The notes under the pieces were generated by a model, which worked only from the letters and a program-made list of their open reading frames with translations, did not search any database and had not been told where the DNA came from. Source: CAMDHY01 sp046156265 (lineage in GTDB: Bacteria; Pseudomonadota; Alphaproteobacteria; Rhizobiales; Segnochrobactraceae). Taken from it: DNA of 64,000 nt. The stretch lies in the NCBI RefSeq assembly GCF_046156265.1, contig NZ_JAWDIR010000043.1:310001-374000 (forward strand), in the 5' to 3' direction. This document shows, one piece after another, positions 16,808-26,289 of the stretch; position 1 is the stretch's first letter, and each line of letters opens with the position of its first letter. Position numbers and translations under genes: made by a program.

Positions 16808-17635
16808 TCAGCGGCGCTCATCTGCCTTCGCCTCCTGCCAGAGCGCCTCCATCTCCTCGAGGCTGGCGTCGTGCGGGCCGCGGCCGGCGTGCGCCAGCTG
16901 TGCCTCGATGTGGGCGAACCGGCGTGTGAACTTGCCGTTGGTGCCGGCGAGCGCGGTCTCCGGATCGACGCCGGCGTGACGGGCGAGGTTGGCGACAGCG
17001 AACAGGAGATCGCCCACCTCGTCGGCGAGCCGTGCCGGATCGCCGGCGTCGAGCTCGGCGCGCAGTTCGGCGACTTCTTCCTCGATCTTGTCGAGCACCT
17101 GACGGGCATCGGGCCAGTCGAAGCCGACGCGGGCGGCGCGCTCCTGCAGCTTGACGGCGCGGCCGAGGGCGGGCAGGGCGCCGGGAACCCCGTCCAGGGC
17201 CCCTGCCGGCGGCTCCGGCGGCAGACCCTGGGCCTTACGCCGCGCGGCGCGCGCCTTCTTCTCTTCGGCCTTGATCGACGCCCACAGCCGCTTCACGGCC
17301 TGCGGATCGGCGCCTTCGAGGTCGCCAAAGACGTGCGGATGCCGGCGAACGAGCTTCTCGTTGATGGCGAGCACGACGTCGCCGAAGCCGAAGACGCCGG
17401 CTTCCTCCGCCATGCGCGCGTGGAAGACGACCTGCAGCAACAGGTCGCCGAGCTCGTCGCGGAGGTCGTCGAGATCGCCGCGCTCGATGGCGTCGGCGAC
17501 CTCGTAGGCTTCCTCGATCGTGTATGGCGCGATCGTCGCGAATGTCTGCTGGACGTCCCATGGACAGCCGCGCTCGGGATCGCGCAGCCGCGCCATGATC
17601 TCGACGAGCCGCTCGATGTCGCGCGTCGGCGTCAT
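16808..17635 (-). CDS. mazG: Nucleoside triphosphate pyrophosphohydrolase MazG
   Basis: MazG (275 aa) hydrolyses NTPs and dNTPs to the monophosphate, cleansing nucleotide pools and modulating (p)ppGpp. It has two tandem MazG folds. The first has CPWDVQQTF and IEEAYEVADAI with the metal-binding acidic helices around DELGDLLLQVVFHA; the second has EEVAELRAEL and ADEVGDLLFAVANLAR. Length and both domains are normal. It converges on the hfq-side operon, a position conserved in related genomes. Confidence 0.95.
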   Translation of the reverse strand: MTPTRDIERLVEIMARLRDPERGCPWDVQQTFATIAPYTIEEAYEVADAIERGDLDDLRDELGDLLLQVVFHARMAEEAGVFGFGDVVLAINEKLVRRHPHVFGDLEGADPQAVKRLWASIKAEEKKARAARRKAQGLPPEPPAGALDGVPGALPALGRAVKLQERAARVGFDWPDARQVLDKIEEEVAELRAELDAGDPARLADEVGDLLFAVANLARHAGVDPETALAGTNGKFTRRFAHIEAQLAHAGRGPHDASLEEMEALWQEAKADERR

Positions 17636-18191
17636 GACGGGAGCCTCCGGGCCATGGCGCCTCGATGCGCCATCATCCGCGCCAATCCAGAGACGGGTGC
17701 TGGCAGGGCGAGGGCAGACGGCATCGTCCGGGCAAACCGCTGGAACCTATGGCAGGAAGAGCAACCGCTTAGCATATCGGAATGTCGCATAACATGGATT
17801 ATGGAACCAAAACCCAGATGCTGGAGCCCGGCGACAACGCCGGCGGCGCCGAGCGAGTCGGCGCCGCCGTCCATCCTATGCTGGAAACCTCAGACCAGCG
17901 CCACGATGCGGCTCGCGCCGCCGGTGCCGCTGCAGGTCTTGTCGCCGGCGTATTGCGCTGACGCTGCGTGATGAGGCTTCGGCACGCGGCGTTACGACCG
18001 AAGCAGATTTCGCGCCCTCGGCCGCTGGCCTCTCTCGCGCCCAACGTTACGCATCCTGGGGACGATCCGACGTGGCTGATCGGCGATCCGCGAGAATCAT
18101 CTACTAGTTGATGAGGACCGCGCGCTCCGCGACCCGGTCCCTGAAACCCGCGCACACAGAATGCACGGTGGCAAACGGTCGGGAGACGGTG
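17636..18191. other. 556-bp interval between mazG and the porin gene
   Basis: The interval contains the mazG leader, a weak 59-codon frame annotated separately, and the porin leader. From 17840 to 17880 there is a strongly GGCGGCGCC-rich stretch with internal self-complementarity. Longer frames here are Arg/Pro-rich and not believable. No RNA gene or repeat was recognised. Confidence 0.5.
17782..17961 (+). CDS. Possible 59-aa small protein
   Basis: A 59-codon frame starts ATG at 17782 (MSHNMDYGTKTQ), with a second ATG at 17794, and ends with an Ala/Gly-rich stretch AARAAGAAAGLVAGVLR. The N-terminal half is polar. No convincing ribosome site is present; GGAAGAG lies about 20 bases upstream. 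An AT-rich promoter-like patch precedes it in otherwise GC-rich DNA. No family is recognised, and it may be non-coding. Confidence 0.25.
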   Translation: MSHNMDYGTKTQMLEPGDNAGGAERVGAAVHPMLETSDQRHDAARAAGAAAGLVAGVLR

Positions 18192-19514
18192 ATGGCGCAA
18201 GCAGCAGCGGCCGGCGGTTCGTTAGCCTTCGTTGCGCTTCTGCTCCTGCCTGTCGTCTCGCACGCCGACGAGCTGTCAGTCGCGAAGTCTGCCGACGCGG
18301 CGTCGCCGGCCGTCGCGTCGGAACCCTGGCTCTTCGGTGACTGGGCTGGCGAGCGCCTGCGGCTCCGCGACCAGGGCTTCGACTTCCAGTTCGGCTATGT
18401 CAGCGAGGTCGCCTACAACGCCACCGGTGGCGACCGGCAGATGGTCCGCTATGCGGACCAGTGGACGGCCGGCGTCACCCTCGACCTCGACAAGCTGCTC
18501 GGCGTTCCCGATGCCCGCTTCCAGGTGACGTTCACCCAGCGCGACGGCCGCAACCTCAGCACCGACGCGAAGCTCGGCACGCTGCAGCAGGTGCAGGAGG
18601 TGTTCGGCCGCGGCCAGACGGCGCGCCTGACCCAGTTCTGGTACCAGCAGACCTTCGCCGACGATCTCCTCGACTGGAAGGTCGGGCGCATGACGTTCGG
18701 CGAGGATTTCGCCGCGTTCTCCTGCGATTTCCAGAACCTGACCTTCTGTGGCGCAAATCCGGGCAACCTCGACGGCGACTACATCTACAACTGGCCGATC
18801 AGCCAGTGGGGCACCCGCGTCAAGGTGAACATCCACGACTTCGGCTACGTGCAGGCCGGCATCTACGACATGAACCCGAAATATCTCGGCACGGCGGACG
18901 CGCTGCTGCCGGTGTGGTTCGAGGACTCGACCGGGGCGCTTTTGCCGGCGGAAGTCGCCTGGACCCCGAGCTTCGGCGACGGCGCCCTGCCCGGCAGCTA
19001 CAAGGTCGGCGGCTGGTACGCGACCGCGAGCGCCGACAACGTCGCCTATGACAGGAACGGCAACTTCTTCGCCGTCACTGGCCTGCCGCCGGCGCAGGAC
19101 CGCGGCCGCTGGGGCGCCTACATCAATTTCCAGCAGCAGCTGTCGGAGCGCGTCAACGTGTTCCTGAACGCCGTCTGGTCCGATGAGCGGACCTCTTTCA
19201 CCGACCGCCAGGCCGCCGTCGGCGTGGTCTATACCGGCCTGTTCGCCTCGCGTCCGCAGGACGACATCGCCTTCGCGGCCGGCGCCACCCACGTGAACGA
19301 CAAGGTGGCGAAGTCGCAGCGGGCGCAGAACCGCGCGGGGCTCGGGCCGGTCGCGGTGCAGGACACCGAGTATGCCTTCGAGGTCTACTATACGGTGCGC
19401 CCGACGGCCGGCCTGCTGTTCCGCCCGAACGTCCAGTACGTTCACCGTCCTGGCGGTACGGACAAGAACAAGGACGTGCTGGTGCTCGGCCTGAAGACCT
19501 CGGCGAACTTCTAG
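18192..19514 (+). CDS. OprB-family carbohydrate-selective porin
   Basis: This 440-aa outer-membrane beta-barrel of the OprB family gives passive or selective uptake of sugars and related solutes. The signal peptide spans residues 1-26 with an Ser-His-Ala cleavage site. The mature protein begins with an LFGDWAGERLRLRDQGF block diagnostic of OprB porins. Alternating aromatic beta-strand segments follow, ending in a terminal aromatic residue (SANF) as outer-membrane proteins require. I selected the ATG at 18192, which has GGGAGA just upstream. The stop overlaps the stop of the converging MBL gene in a CTAG tetramer. Confidence 0.9.
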   Translation: MAQAAAAGGSLAFVALLLLPVVSHADELSVAKSADAASPAVASEPWLFGDWAGERLRLRDQGFDFQFGYVSEVAYNATGGDRQMVRYADQWTAGVTLDLDKLLGVPDARFQVTFTQRDGRNLSTDAKLGTLQQVQEVFGRGQTARLTQFWYQQTFADDLLDWKVGRMTFGEDFAAFSCDFQNLTFCGANPGNLDGDYIYNWPISQWGTRVKVNIHDFGYVQAGIYDMNPKYLGTADALLPVWFEDSTGALLPAEVAWTPSFGDGALPGSYKVGGWYATASADNVAYDRNGNFFAVTGLPPAQDRGRWGAYINFQQQLSERVNVFLNAVWSDERTSFTDRQAAVGVVYTGLFASRPQDDIAFAAGATHVNDKVAKSQRAQNRAGLGPVAVQDTEYAFEVYYTVRPTAGLLFRPNVQYVHRPGGTDKNKDVLVLGLKTSANF

Positions 19515-20341
19515 CCCGCGGACACCGCAGAAGGCGCCGGCAGTGACACGACGAGCCCGTCGTAGGCCGGCACGACGTGCGACGGCAGCCGCGCGGCGAG
19601 TGTCGCGTAGTCGAGATCGATGTTGAGGTCCGTCAGCACGGCGCGGCGCGGCTTGAGCCGCTCGATCCAGCCGAGGGCGTCCGAGACGGTGAAGTGGCTG
19701 CCGTGGGCACGCTCGCGCAGCGCGTCGACGATCCAGACGTCGAGCCCGGCGAGATGCGGCAGGCTATCGGACGGCAGGTCGTGCAGGTCGCTCGAGTAGG
19801 CCAGTCCGTCGAAACGGAAGCCGAGCGAGTCGATGTCTCCGTGGTGCTGCAGGAACGGCAACACCGGCACGGGACCCCCTGCCCCATCTATGGTGAATGG
19901 CTCTCCCGGGCGCATGCGGTGTTCGGCGAGGATCGGCGGATAGGAAGAACCGGGCGGCGTCCGGAAGCAGTAGCCGAAGGCCTGATGGGCGCGATCGGAT
20001 GTCGGCTCGTCGAGATAGACGTCGATCAGGCGGCGGTTGCGCAGAGCGAGCCCCCGCAGGTCGTCGATGCCGTGCAGGTGGTCCGCGTGCGGATGGGTGT
20101 AGAGGACGCCGTCGAGCGTCGTGACGCCGACCGACAGCAGTTGCTCGCGCACGTCCGGTCCGGTGTCGACGAGCACCGTCGTGGTGCCGCCGGTGCCGAT
20201 GCGGCGCACCAGCAGCGAGCAGCGAAGACGTCGGTTGCGCGGATTCTCCGGATCGCAGGTGCCCCAGTCGCCATCGAGGCGCGGCACGCCCGTGGACGAG
20301 CCGCAGCCGAGGATGGTGAACTCGAGGACGTCCGAACTCAT
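19511..20341 (-). CDS. MBL-fold hydrolase, PhnP-like phosphodiesterase
   Basis: This 276-aa metallo-beta-lactamase-fold protein resembles phosphoribosyl 1,2-cyclic phosphate phosphodiesterase (PhnP). The metal motif is THPHADHLHGIDDLRG (HxHxDH); an N-terminal LGCGSSTGVPRL block and C-terminal histidines (GSHF) complete the site. No phn genes are nearby. In alphaproteobacteria it is normally the last gene of the holB-metG-tatD run, as here. The start at 20341 overlaps the tatD stop (ATGA), so it is translationally coupled. The substrate is uncertain. Confidence 0.9.
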   Translation of the reverse strand: MSSDVLEFTILGCGSSTGVPRLDGDWGTCDPENPRNRRLRCSLLVRRIGTGGTTTVLVDTGPDVREQLLSVGVTTLDGVLYTHPHADHLHGIDDLRGLALRNRRLIDVYLDEPTSDRAHQAFGYCFRTPPGSSYPPILAEHRMRPGEPFTIDGAGGPVPVLPFLQHHGDIDSLGFRFDGLAYSSDLHDLPSDSLPHLAGLDVWIVDALRERAHGSHFTVSDALGWIERLKPRRAVLTDLNIDLDYATLAARLPSHVVPAYDGLVVSLPAPSAVSAG

Positions 20342-21126
20342 GCGCCGGCCGGCCGGACCGCCCGCGAGAACAGGCGGTAGAAATTGTCCGTGGTCGCGGC
20401 CGCGATCGCCTCCGGCGTCACGGCCTTCACGGCCGCGAGCTTCGCCGCCGTGTGGACGACGTGAGCCGGTTCGTTGCGCTTGCCGCGCAAGGGCATCGGC
20501 GACAGGAAGGGCGCGTCGGTCTCCACCAGCAGCCGGTCGAGCGGCACGTCGGCGGCAATGGCGCGGAGCTCGGCGGAGGCCTTGAAGGTGAGGATGCCGG
20601 AGAACGACACATAAAGGCCGAGCGCCAGTCCACGTCGCGCCAGTTCGGGGCCGGAGGAGAAGCAGTGCAGGACGGCGGTGAAGGCCCCCTTCCCCATCTC
20701 CTCCTCGAGCGTGCGCGCCACGTCCTCGTCCGCGGAACGCGCGTGGATGACGAGCGGCAGCCCGGTGATCCGCGCCGCCTCGATGTGGCGGCGGAAGCCG
20801 GCCATCTGGTCGTCGCGCGGGGCGGTATCGTAGTGGTAGTCGAGCCCGGCCTCGCCGATCGCCACCACGCGGGGGTGCTCGGAGAGCCGCAGGATGTCGT
20901 CGAGTGGCACGTCGGCCTCTTCGCCCGCCTGATGCGGGTGGGTGCCGACCGAGCACCAGATGCGATCATCCGCCTCGACGATCTCGCGCAGTTTGTCGAA
21001 GCGGCGCACGCGCGTCGAGATCGTCACCATCGCGCCGACACCGGCCGCCGCGGCGCGCTCAACCAGCGCTGCGCGGTCGTCTTCGAAATCCGGGAAGTCG
21101 AGGTGGCAGTGGCTGTCGACGAGCAT
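20338..21126 (-). CDS. TatD-family metal-dependent hydrolase
   Basis: This 262-aa TIM-barrel hydrolase of the TatD/YcfH family contains 3'-5' DNases and related metal-dependent hydrolases. Metal ligands are visible in DSHCHLDF at the N-terminus, GEAGLDYHY (Glu), VIHAR and LHCFSS (His), and LLVETDAPFL (Asp). The start shares one base with the metG stop (TGATG), and the gene overlaps the downstream MBL gene by 4 bp. The arrangement metG-tatD-MBL is conserved across alphaproteobacteria. Confidence 0.95.
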   Translation of the reverse strand: MLVDSHCHLDFPDFEDDRAALVERAAAAGVGAMVTISTRVRRFDKLREIVEADDRIWCSVGTHPHQAGEEADVPLDDILRLSEHPRVVAIGEAGLDYHYDTAPRDDQMAGFRRHIEAARITGLPLVIHARSADEDVARTLEEEMGKGAFTAVLHCFSSGPELARRGLALGLYVSFSGILTFKASAELRAIAADVPLDRLLVETDAPFLSPMPLRGKRNEPAHVVHTAAKLAAVKAVTPEAIAAATTDNFYRLFSRAVRPAGA

Positions 21127-22679
21127 CAGGTCGCCTCGGCCTCGACATAGCGCGGGAACACGCCCTCCGGCGCCGGCAGCGGCGTGCCGGCGACGAGGCG
21201 GCCGGCAGGACCGAGGCTCGCGAAGGTGCGCTGCTCGGGGGCGACTGCAAGCTGGTCTAGGATCTTCGCTGCCGCCGTCGGCATTACCGGCTGTGCCAGC
21301 ACGGCGACCTGGCGGATCACCTCGGCCGTGACGGCGAGTACGGTCGCCATGCGTTCCGGATCGGTCTTGCGCAGCTTCCACGGCTCCTCGCCGGCGAAGT
21401 AGCGGTTCGCCTCGGCGACCAGGGCCCAGATCGCCGCCAGCGCGGCGTGGATCTCCTGCCGGTCCATCGCCGTCCGGCAGAGTGGTAGCAGGGCATCGGC
21501 GCGTGCGAGGATCGCCTCGTCGGCCGGGGTGAGTTCGCCGGTGACGGGCACCCTGCCCTCGCAGTTCTTGGCGATCATCGACAGCGAGCGCTGCGCCAGA
21601 TTGCCGAGGTCGTTCGCAAGGTCGGCGTTGATGCGCTGGACGATAGCGTCGTGGCTGTAGTTGCCGTCCTGGCCGAACGGCACCTCGCGCAGGAAGAAAT
21701 AGCGCACCGGATCGACGCCGTAGTGCTCCACCAGGTTGAATGGATCGATCACGTTGCCGACCGACTTCGACATCTTCTCGCCGCGGTTGAACAGGAAGCC
21801 GTGGCCATAGACGCGCTTCGGCAGAGGAACGCCTGCCGACATCAGGAACGCCGGCCAGTAGACCGCGTGGAAGCGGACGATGTCCTTGCCGATGACGTGC
21901 AGGTCCGCCGGCCACCAGTGGCGAAAATTCTCGCCATCGACATCGGGGAAGCCGGCACCGGTGATGTAATTGGTGAGGGCGTCGACCCAGACGTACATGA
22001 CGTGACGCGGGTCACCCGGGACCGGTACGCCCCAGTCGAAGGTCGTGCGCGAGATCGACAGGTCGCGCAGGCCGCCCTTGACGAAGCTCACCACCTCGTT
22101 GCGGCGCTCGTCCGGGCCGATGAAGTCGGGGTGGGCCTCGTAGTGGGCGAGCAGCTTCTCCTGGTAGCCGGAGAGGCGAAAGAAGTAGCTCTCCTCCTCA
22201 ACCCATTCGACCGGCGAGCCCTGCGGACCACGGCGGACGCCGTCGTCACCGACGGTGGTCTCGCCTTCGCCGTAGAAGGCTTCGTCACGCACCGAGTACC
22301 AGCCGGCGTAGGTGTCGAGATAGATGTCGCCCGCCGCCTGCATGCGCTCCCAGATCGCCTGGCTCGCGGCATAGTGGCGGGGCTCGGTGGTGCGGATGAA
22401 GTCGTCGTTCGAGCAGCCGAAGGCCGCCACCATCTTCTGGAACAGCGGCACGTTGCGCTCGGCGAGTTCGCGCGGCGTGATGCCCTCGCGCGCGGCCGTC
22501 TGCACCATCTTGATGCCGTGCTCGTCGGTGCCGGTGAGGAAGTAGACGTCGAAGCCGTCGAGCCGCTTGAATCGGGCGATGGCGTCCGTGGCGATCGCCT
22601 CGTAGGCGTGGCCGATGTGCGGCGCGCCATTCGGGTAGGAGATCGCCGTGGTGACGTAGAACTTGCGCGCGTCGCTCAT
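21126..22679 (-). CDS. metG: Methionyl-tRNA synthetase
   Basis: This class I aminoacyl-tRNA synthetase charges tRNA-Met. The 517-aa form has the HIGH signature PHIGH at residues 20-24 and the KMSKS loop in GEKMSKSVGNVIDP. The region between the two lacks the CxxC pairs of the zinc-knuckle forms, so this is the zinc-free, MetG2-like class with no C-terminal tRNA-binding extension. The start MSDARKFYVTTAISYPNG is the canonical N-terminus; longer in-frame codons upstream are the holB-metG spacer. It is 65 bp downstream of holB. Confidence 0.97.
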   Translation of the reverse strand: MSDARKFYVTTAISYPNGAPHIGHAYEAIATDAIARFKRLDGFDVYFLTGTDEHGIKMVQTAAREGITPRELAERNVPLFQKMVAAFGCSNDDFIRTTEPRHYAASQAIWERMQAAGDIYLDTYAGWYSVRDEAFYGEGETTVGDDGVRRGPQGSPVEWVEEESYFFRLSGYQEKLLAHYEAHPDFIGPDERRNEVVSFVKGGLRDLSISRTTFDWGVPVPGDPRHVMYVWVDALTNYITGAGFPDVDGENFRHWWPADLHVIGKDIVRFHAVYWPAFLMSAGVPLPKRVYGHGFLFNRGEKMSKSVGNVIDPFNLVEHYGVDPVRYFFLREVPFGQDGNYSHDAIVQRINADLANDLGNLAQRSLSMIAKNCEGRVPVTGELTPADEAILARADALLPLCRTAMDRQEIHAALAAIWALVAEANRYFAGEEPWKLRKTDPERMATVLAVTAEVIRQVAVLAQPVMPTAAAKILDQLAVAPEQRTFASLGPAGRLVAGTPLPAPEGVFPRYVEAEAT

Positions 22680-22744
22680 GGGTCGGGTCCACCGGGCGGA
22701 ATCGGCCGCCGCGAAGGGGAGCCGACGGGACGCCGCGCCCGTCG

Positions 22745-23800
22745 TCAGCCGCGTTTCGCCGCCTCGGCGAGATCGCGGAAGACCCCGAGCACGACCTGTC
22801 TGCGGTCGAGATTGAGCGCCTCGGCACGGCCGACGGCGCGGTCGACCTTTTCCCATACCTCGGCCCATGCGGCAAGCACGGCGGGCGGAGCCGCTGCGGC
22901 CGCATCCACCCGGACGCGGCGGGCGACAAAGTCCCGAACGAGCTCGACGGTCGCGGCGAATGCCGCCTCCCCTTCCCGGCCGCCGACGGCGTCGGCGAGC
23001 TTGCCCAGCGCGCGGCGATCAAGACCCGGCAGGCGGTCGAGCAAGCCGGCGACGAGGGTGGTGACGTCGCGGTCGCCCCCGGCCGCGAGCAGGATGGCGG
23101 CACGCAGCGATCCCTCGGCGCGGGTCGCGGCGGCATCCGCGGCATCGCCGAGGCCGATTGCCGAAAGGCCGGTGACGATCTCGGCGTCGCGCAGCGGCGC
23201 CATGCGCACGAGGCGGCAGCGCGAACGGATCGTCGCGAGCAAGCGGCCCGGCGCGTGCGAGACGAGCAGGAACAGCGAGCGCGGCGGCGGCTCCTCGAGC
23301 GTCTTCAGGAGCGCGTTGGCGGCATTGAGGTTGAGGTCGTCGGCGGCATCGACGATGGCGATGCGCCAGCCGCCCAGCGCCGGCGTCGAGCCGAAGAACG
23401 GCACCAGCCGGCGCACGTCGTCGACGAGGATGTCGGCGCGGTAGCGGCCAGTGCCCTCGTTGAAGCTGCGCGACAGCACCAGCATGTCGGGATGGGCGCC
23501 GGCGTTGACCAGCCGCACGGCGGGCGCGGCCGGATCGACGGCGAGGGAGCCCGAGCGCGGGTCGCCGCCGGCGAGCAGGAAGCGGGCGAGGCGGAACGCG
23601 AACGTCGCCTTGCCGATGCCGCGCGCGCCGCCGAGCAGCAGGGCATGGTGCAGCGACCCGGCCCGGAGCGCATCCAGAACGTCCGCCTCCGTGGCCGCAT
23701 GGCCGACGAAGCGAAGGTGCTCCCGCGGCGCCTCGACGCCGGAGATCGCGTCGGCCTCGGTCGACGGCGGGGCATCACGAACAGTGGCCGCGCGCGCCAT
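22745..23800 (-). CDS. holB: DNA polymerase III delta-prime subunit
   Basis: This clamp-loader subunit (351 aa) has a Walker-A-like loop GGARGIGKATFAFRLARFL, the LLKTLEEPPPRSLFLLVSHAP block and the SRC motif in IRSRCR, which supplies the arginine finger to neighbouring subunits. The C-terminal helical domain is consistent with delta-prime. It starts 5 bp after the tmk stop, so the two are one transcription unit. Confidence 0.94.
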   Translation of the reverse strand: MARAATVRDAPPSTEADAISGVEAPREHLRFVGHAATEADVLDALRAGSLHHALLLGGARGIGKATFAFRLARFLLAGGDPRSGSLAVDPAAPAVRLVNAGAHPDMLVLSRSFNEGTGRYRADILVDDVRRLVPFFGSTPALGGWRIAIVDAADDLNLNAANALLKTLEEPPPRSLFLLVSHAPGRLLATIRSRCRLVRMAPLRDAEIVTGLSAIGLGDAADAAATRAEGSLRAAILLAAGGDRDVTTLVAGLLDRLPGLDRRALGKLADAVGGREGEAAFAATVELVRDFVARRVRVDAAAAAPPAVLAAWAEVWEKVDRAVGRAEALNLDRRQVVLGVFRDLAEAAKRG

Positions 23801-23805
23801 CGGGT

Positions 23806-24501
23806 CTAGGCGCCCGTCACGGTGACGGTGTCGCCGGTCGCGACCGTCAGACGGTTCTCGACCGCGGTCCAGATCGCAGCGGCGACGGTGTCGGCATCGG
23901 CGGTGGCGTCAATCACCACGCAGCGTGCCGGCTCGGCCCGGGCGATCGCGAGGAAGGCTTTTCGCCGCGCCTCGTGCTCGGCGAGCGGATCGCCCTCGAA
24001 GCGGTCCGGCCCGCCGTCGCCCGAGCGCGCCGCGGCGCGGGCAAGGCCGATATCGGCGGGAATGTCGAGAATGACGGTGAGATCCGGTGCGACGCCACCG
24101 AGCGCCACTTGCTCGAGTGCCATCAGCAGGTCGCGCGCCACGCCGGCCGTGCCCTGATAGACGCGGGTGGAATCGGTGAAGCGGTCGGAGAGCACCCAGG
24201 CGCCGTTGGCCAGCGCCGGCCGGATCAACCGGTCGACATGGTCGGCTCGCGCGGCGGCGAAGAGCAGTGCCTCGGCAGCAGAGCCGAAGCGGCGCGCCCC
24301 GCCCGCCAGCAGCACATGCCGGATGGCTTCGGCGCCGGGCGTGCCCCCCGGCTCGCGGGTGCGCACCACGCGGAGCCCCCTGCCCTCCAGGTGGTCGGCG
24401 AGACGAGAGATCTGCGTGGATTTGCCGGCCCCCTCGCCGCCCTCGAAGGTGACGAGGACGCCACGGCGCCCGGTGCCGTGCGGCGACAGCGGCGCCGTCA
24501 C
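23806..24501 (-). CDS. tmk: Thymidylate kinase
   Basis: Tmk (231 aa) phosphorylates dTMP to dTDP. It has P-loop FEGGEGAGKSTQ, the DR motif in VLSDRFTDSTRVYQG, and the TREPGG loop binding the nucleotide. The GTG start at 24501 overlaps the rlpA stop by 4 bp (GTGA), and holB follows after 5 bp. In many relatives a D-alanyl-D-alanine carboxypeptidase gene lies between rlpA and tmk; none is present here. Confidence 0.95.
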   Translation of the reverse strand: MTAPLSPHGTGRRGVLVTFEGGEGAGKSTQISRLADHLEGRGLRVVRTREPGGTPGAEAIRHVLLAGGARRFGSAAEALLFAAARADHVDRLIRPALANGAWVLSDRFTDSTRVYQGTAGVARDLLMALEQVALGGVAPDLTVILDIPADIGLARAAARSGDGGPDRFEGDPLAEHEARRKAFLAIARAEPARCVVIDATADADTVAAAIWTAVENRLTVATGDTVTVTGA

Positions 24502-25907
24502 CGGGTGAGCGGCGCTCCGCCGCTCGCCGCGCCGGTGCGGGTCGGGGCGACGAAGCGGCCGATCGCCAATCCGGTCACGTCGGCGGCGCCAGCCGGTGCA
24601 AAGGAGGCCGAGGGCGAATAAGCGGGAGCGGCCGCCGGCGGCGTCGCCAGAAGATCGTCGATGGAGGCCGGCGGCGGGTCGTTGGGATTGCGGACCGGCA
24701 GCCTTGGCGTCAGGCCGAGGGTGGCGGCCGCCACCTCGGCGGCGCCATAGGGCGGCAAGGCGGTCTCGGCCCCCGTAGCGGGCACCCCGGCACCCAGCGC
24801 CAGCGGCTCCATGACAGGCGCAGCGGCGGCCACGGCAACCGGCTGCGGCGCGACCGCTGCTGCGGGCTGCGGCGCTGACGGGGATGCCGAGAGCGCGGGG
24901 TCGAGCGAGGCGACCTGGATGCCGGTTGCAAAGCCGGCCTCCTGCGGCCGTGCCCGCGGCGTCGTCACCAGCATGCCGGCGATCTCGATCGTGCGGATTT
25001 CCTCGATCGCCGCAGGCTCAGGAGCGACGGCCGGCGCAACAGCGGGAGCTGCCGGGGCAGCTGGTGCGATCGTCTGCCGGGTGATCGCTGGAGCGGCCCG
25101 GGCACCGCCGCGCTCGCCGGAGCGCAGAAGCGGCGCTGTGGAGCGTGTTGCGGTCGGAGTCGTGCGGGCACTGGTCTGCGTGGTCCCTGCGGCCGGCGGC
25201 GTCTTCGACGCGATCATCAGCGTCCGCGGCTCGGCGGCCGGCGAGCCCGGTGCCGGAGCCGGACCGGAGTCGGCATCGCGGAATGTCGCCGCCAGGATCT
25301 TCCCGTCGCCACCCTCGATCGGCGCGAGGCCGACGTACTGAACCCGCACGCGGCCCATCCCGCGCGCCTTGAAGTCGAGCATCTCGGCGACGCGCCGGGA
25401 GACGTCGATGACACGCCGCCCGTGATAGGGGCCGCGATCGTTGATGCGGACGATGACGGAGCTGCCGTTGGCGAGATTGGTGACGCGCACATAGGACGGC
25501 AGCGGCAGTGTCGGATGGGCCCCCGACAGCGAGTGCTGGTCGAACACCTCGCCGTTCGCGGTCCGGCGGCCATGGAAACCGGGACCATACCAGGACGCCA
25601 CGCCCGTGGCCTCGAAATTACCGGGGTTCTCGATCGGCTTGTACCACTTCCCGGCGATCCGGTAGGGCTTGCCGACGTGGTAGCGGCCACCGCCCTGCGG
25701 GACCGGTTCGCCCGAGCCGACCACCAGCGGGCTCGGCGCAACGCCGTAGCGAGGGTCGACCGAGGCCTTCTTGGACGTGGTCGATGTGCAGCCCGCGACG
25801 GCGACGCATCCCAGCGTAACGATCAGTCCGACCGCCGCGACCGGGCCGCGTCCGCGCCGGACCGGGATCGTCGCCGCGCTGTCTCCGTCGCCACCCACTG
25901 ATCGCAT
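24498..25907 (-). CDS. rlpA: RlpA-family septal ring lipoprotein
   Basis: This 469-aa lipoprotein related to RlpA acts on denuded glycan strands at the septum in species studied. The lipobox VAVAGC lies near residue 40. The double-psi beta-barrel spans about 90-190 and includes GVASWYGPGFHGRRTANGE and RINDRGPYHGRRVIDVS, with its catalytic Asp and His in place. The remaining 270 residues are a long, low-complexity Ala/Pro/Thr-rich region. No C-terminal SPOR domain is seen, unlike E. coli RlpA. I prefer ATG at 25907 over the GTG two codons earlier because GAGG is better spaced. Confidence 0.9.
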   Translation of the reverse strand: MRSVGGDGDSAATIPVRRGRGPVAAVGLIVTLGCVAVAGCTSTTSKKASVDPRYGVAPSPLVVGSGEPVPQGGGRYHVGKPYRIAGKWYKPIENPGNFEATGVASWYGPGFHGRRTANGEVFDQHSLSGAHPTLPLPSYVRVTNLANGSSVIVRINDRGPYHGRRVIDVSRRVAEMLDFKARGMGRVRVQYVGLAPIEGGDGKILAATFRDADSGPAPAPGSPAAEPRTLMIASKTPPAAGTTQTSARTTPTATRSTAPLLRSGERGGARAAPAITRQTIAPAAPAAPAVAPAVAPEPAAIEEIRTIEIAGMLVTTPRARPQEAGFATGIQVASLDPALSASPSAPQPAAAVAPQPVAVAAAAPVMEPLALGAGVPATGAETALPPYGAAEVAAATLGLTPRLPVRNPNDPPPASIDDLLATPPAAAPAYSPSASFAPAGAADVTGLAIGRFVAPTRTGAASGGAPLTR

Positions 25908-26289
25908 CCGCACCTGCCTCGCGTCGACATGGGTTGGCGAACGATCGCCGGTCCCGATCGCCCTCGCGAGGGCGGTGAGGCGGCATGGTCCAGGCTGAGC
26001 CCGATCATCGCCGCACGAAGGGTCGCACGGGATCCGGACACCCGCAAGGGTCGGTCACCGCTCGGAGCCTGCTCGCCCGATGAAGGACACGGGTTGACGG
26101 CTCCGTGTCCCCAATCGGGATCGAATGAGGCGCGAATGTGACCCTGCACCAGGGGCTGTTAAGGATCGATGGTGGCGAAAGGTGCAATTCGACACGATCG
26201 CGGCCTCACCCGGCGGGCGCCCACCGGCGCGCGAGGGGCCGAATCGTCGCGGCCGCTCCGCCCTCTTGTCGCGCCCGTGCCCGCGGCGC
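25908..26289. other. 382-bp gene-free interval upstream of rlpA
   Basis: Frames here overlap on all strands without a believable protein. The stretch holds the rlpA leader and probable promoter and the 3' flank of the small exported gene. I see no tRNA, repeat or clear terminator. Confidence 0.5.
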
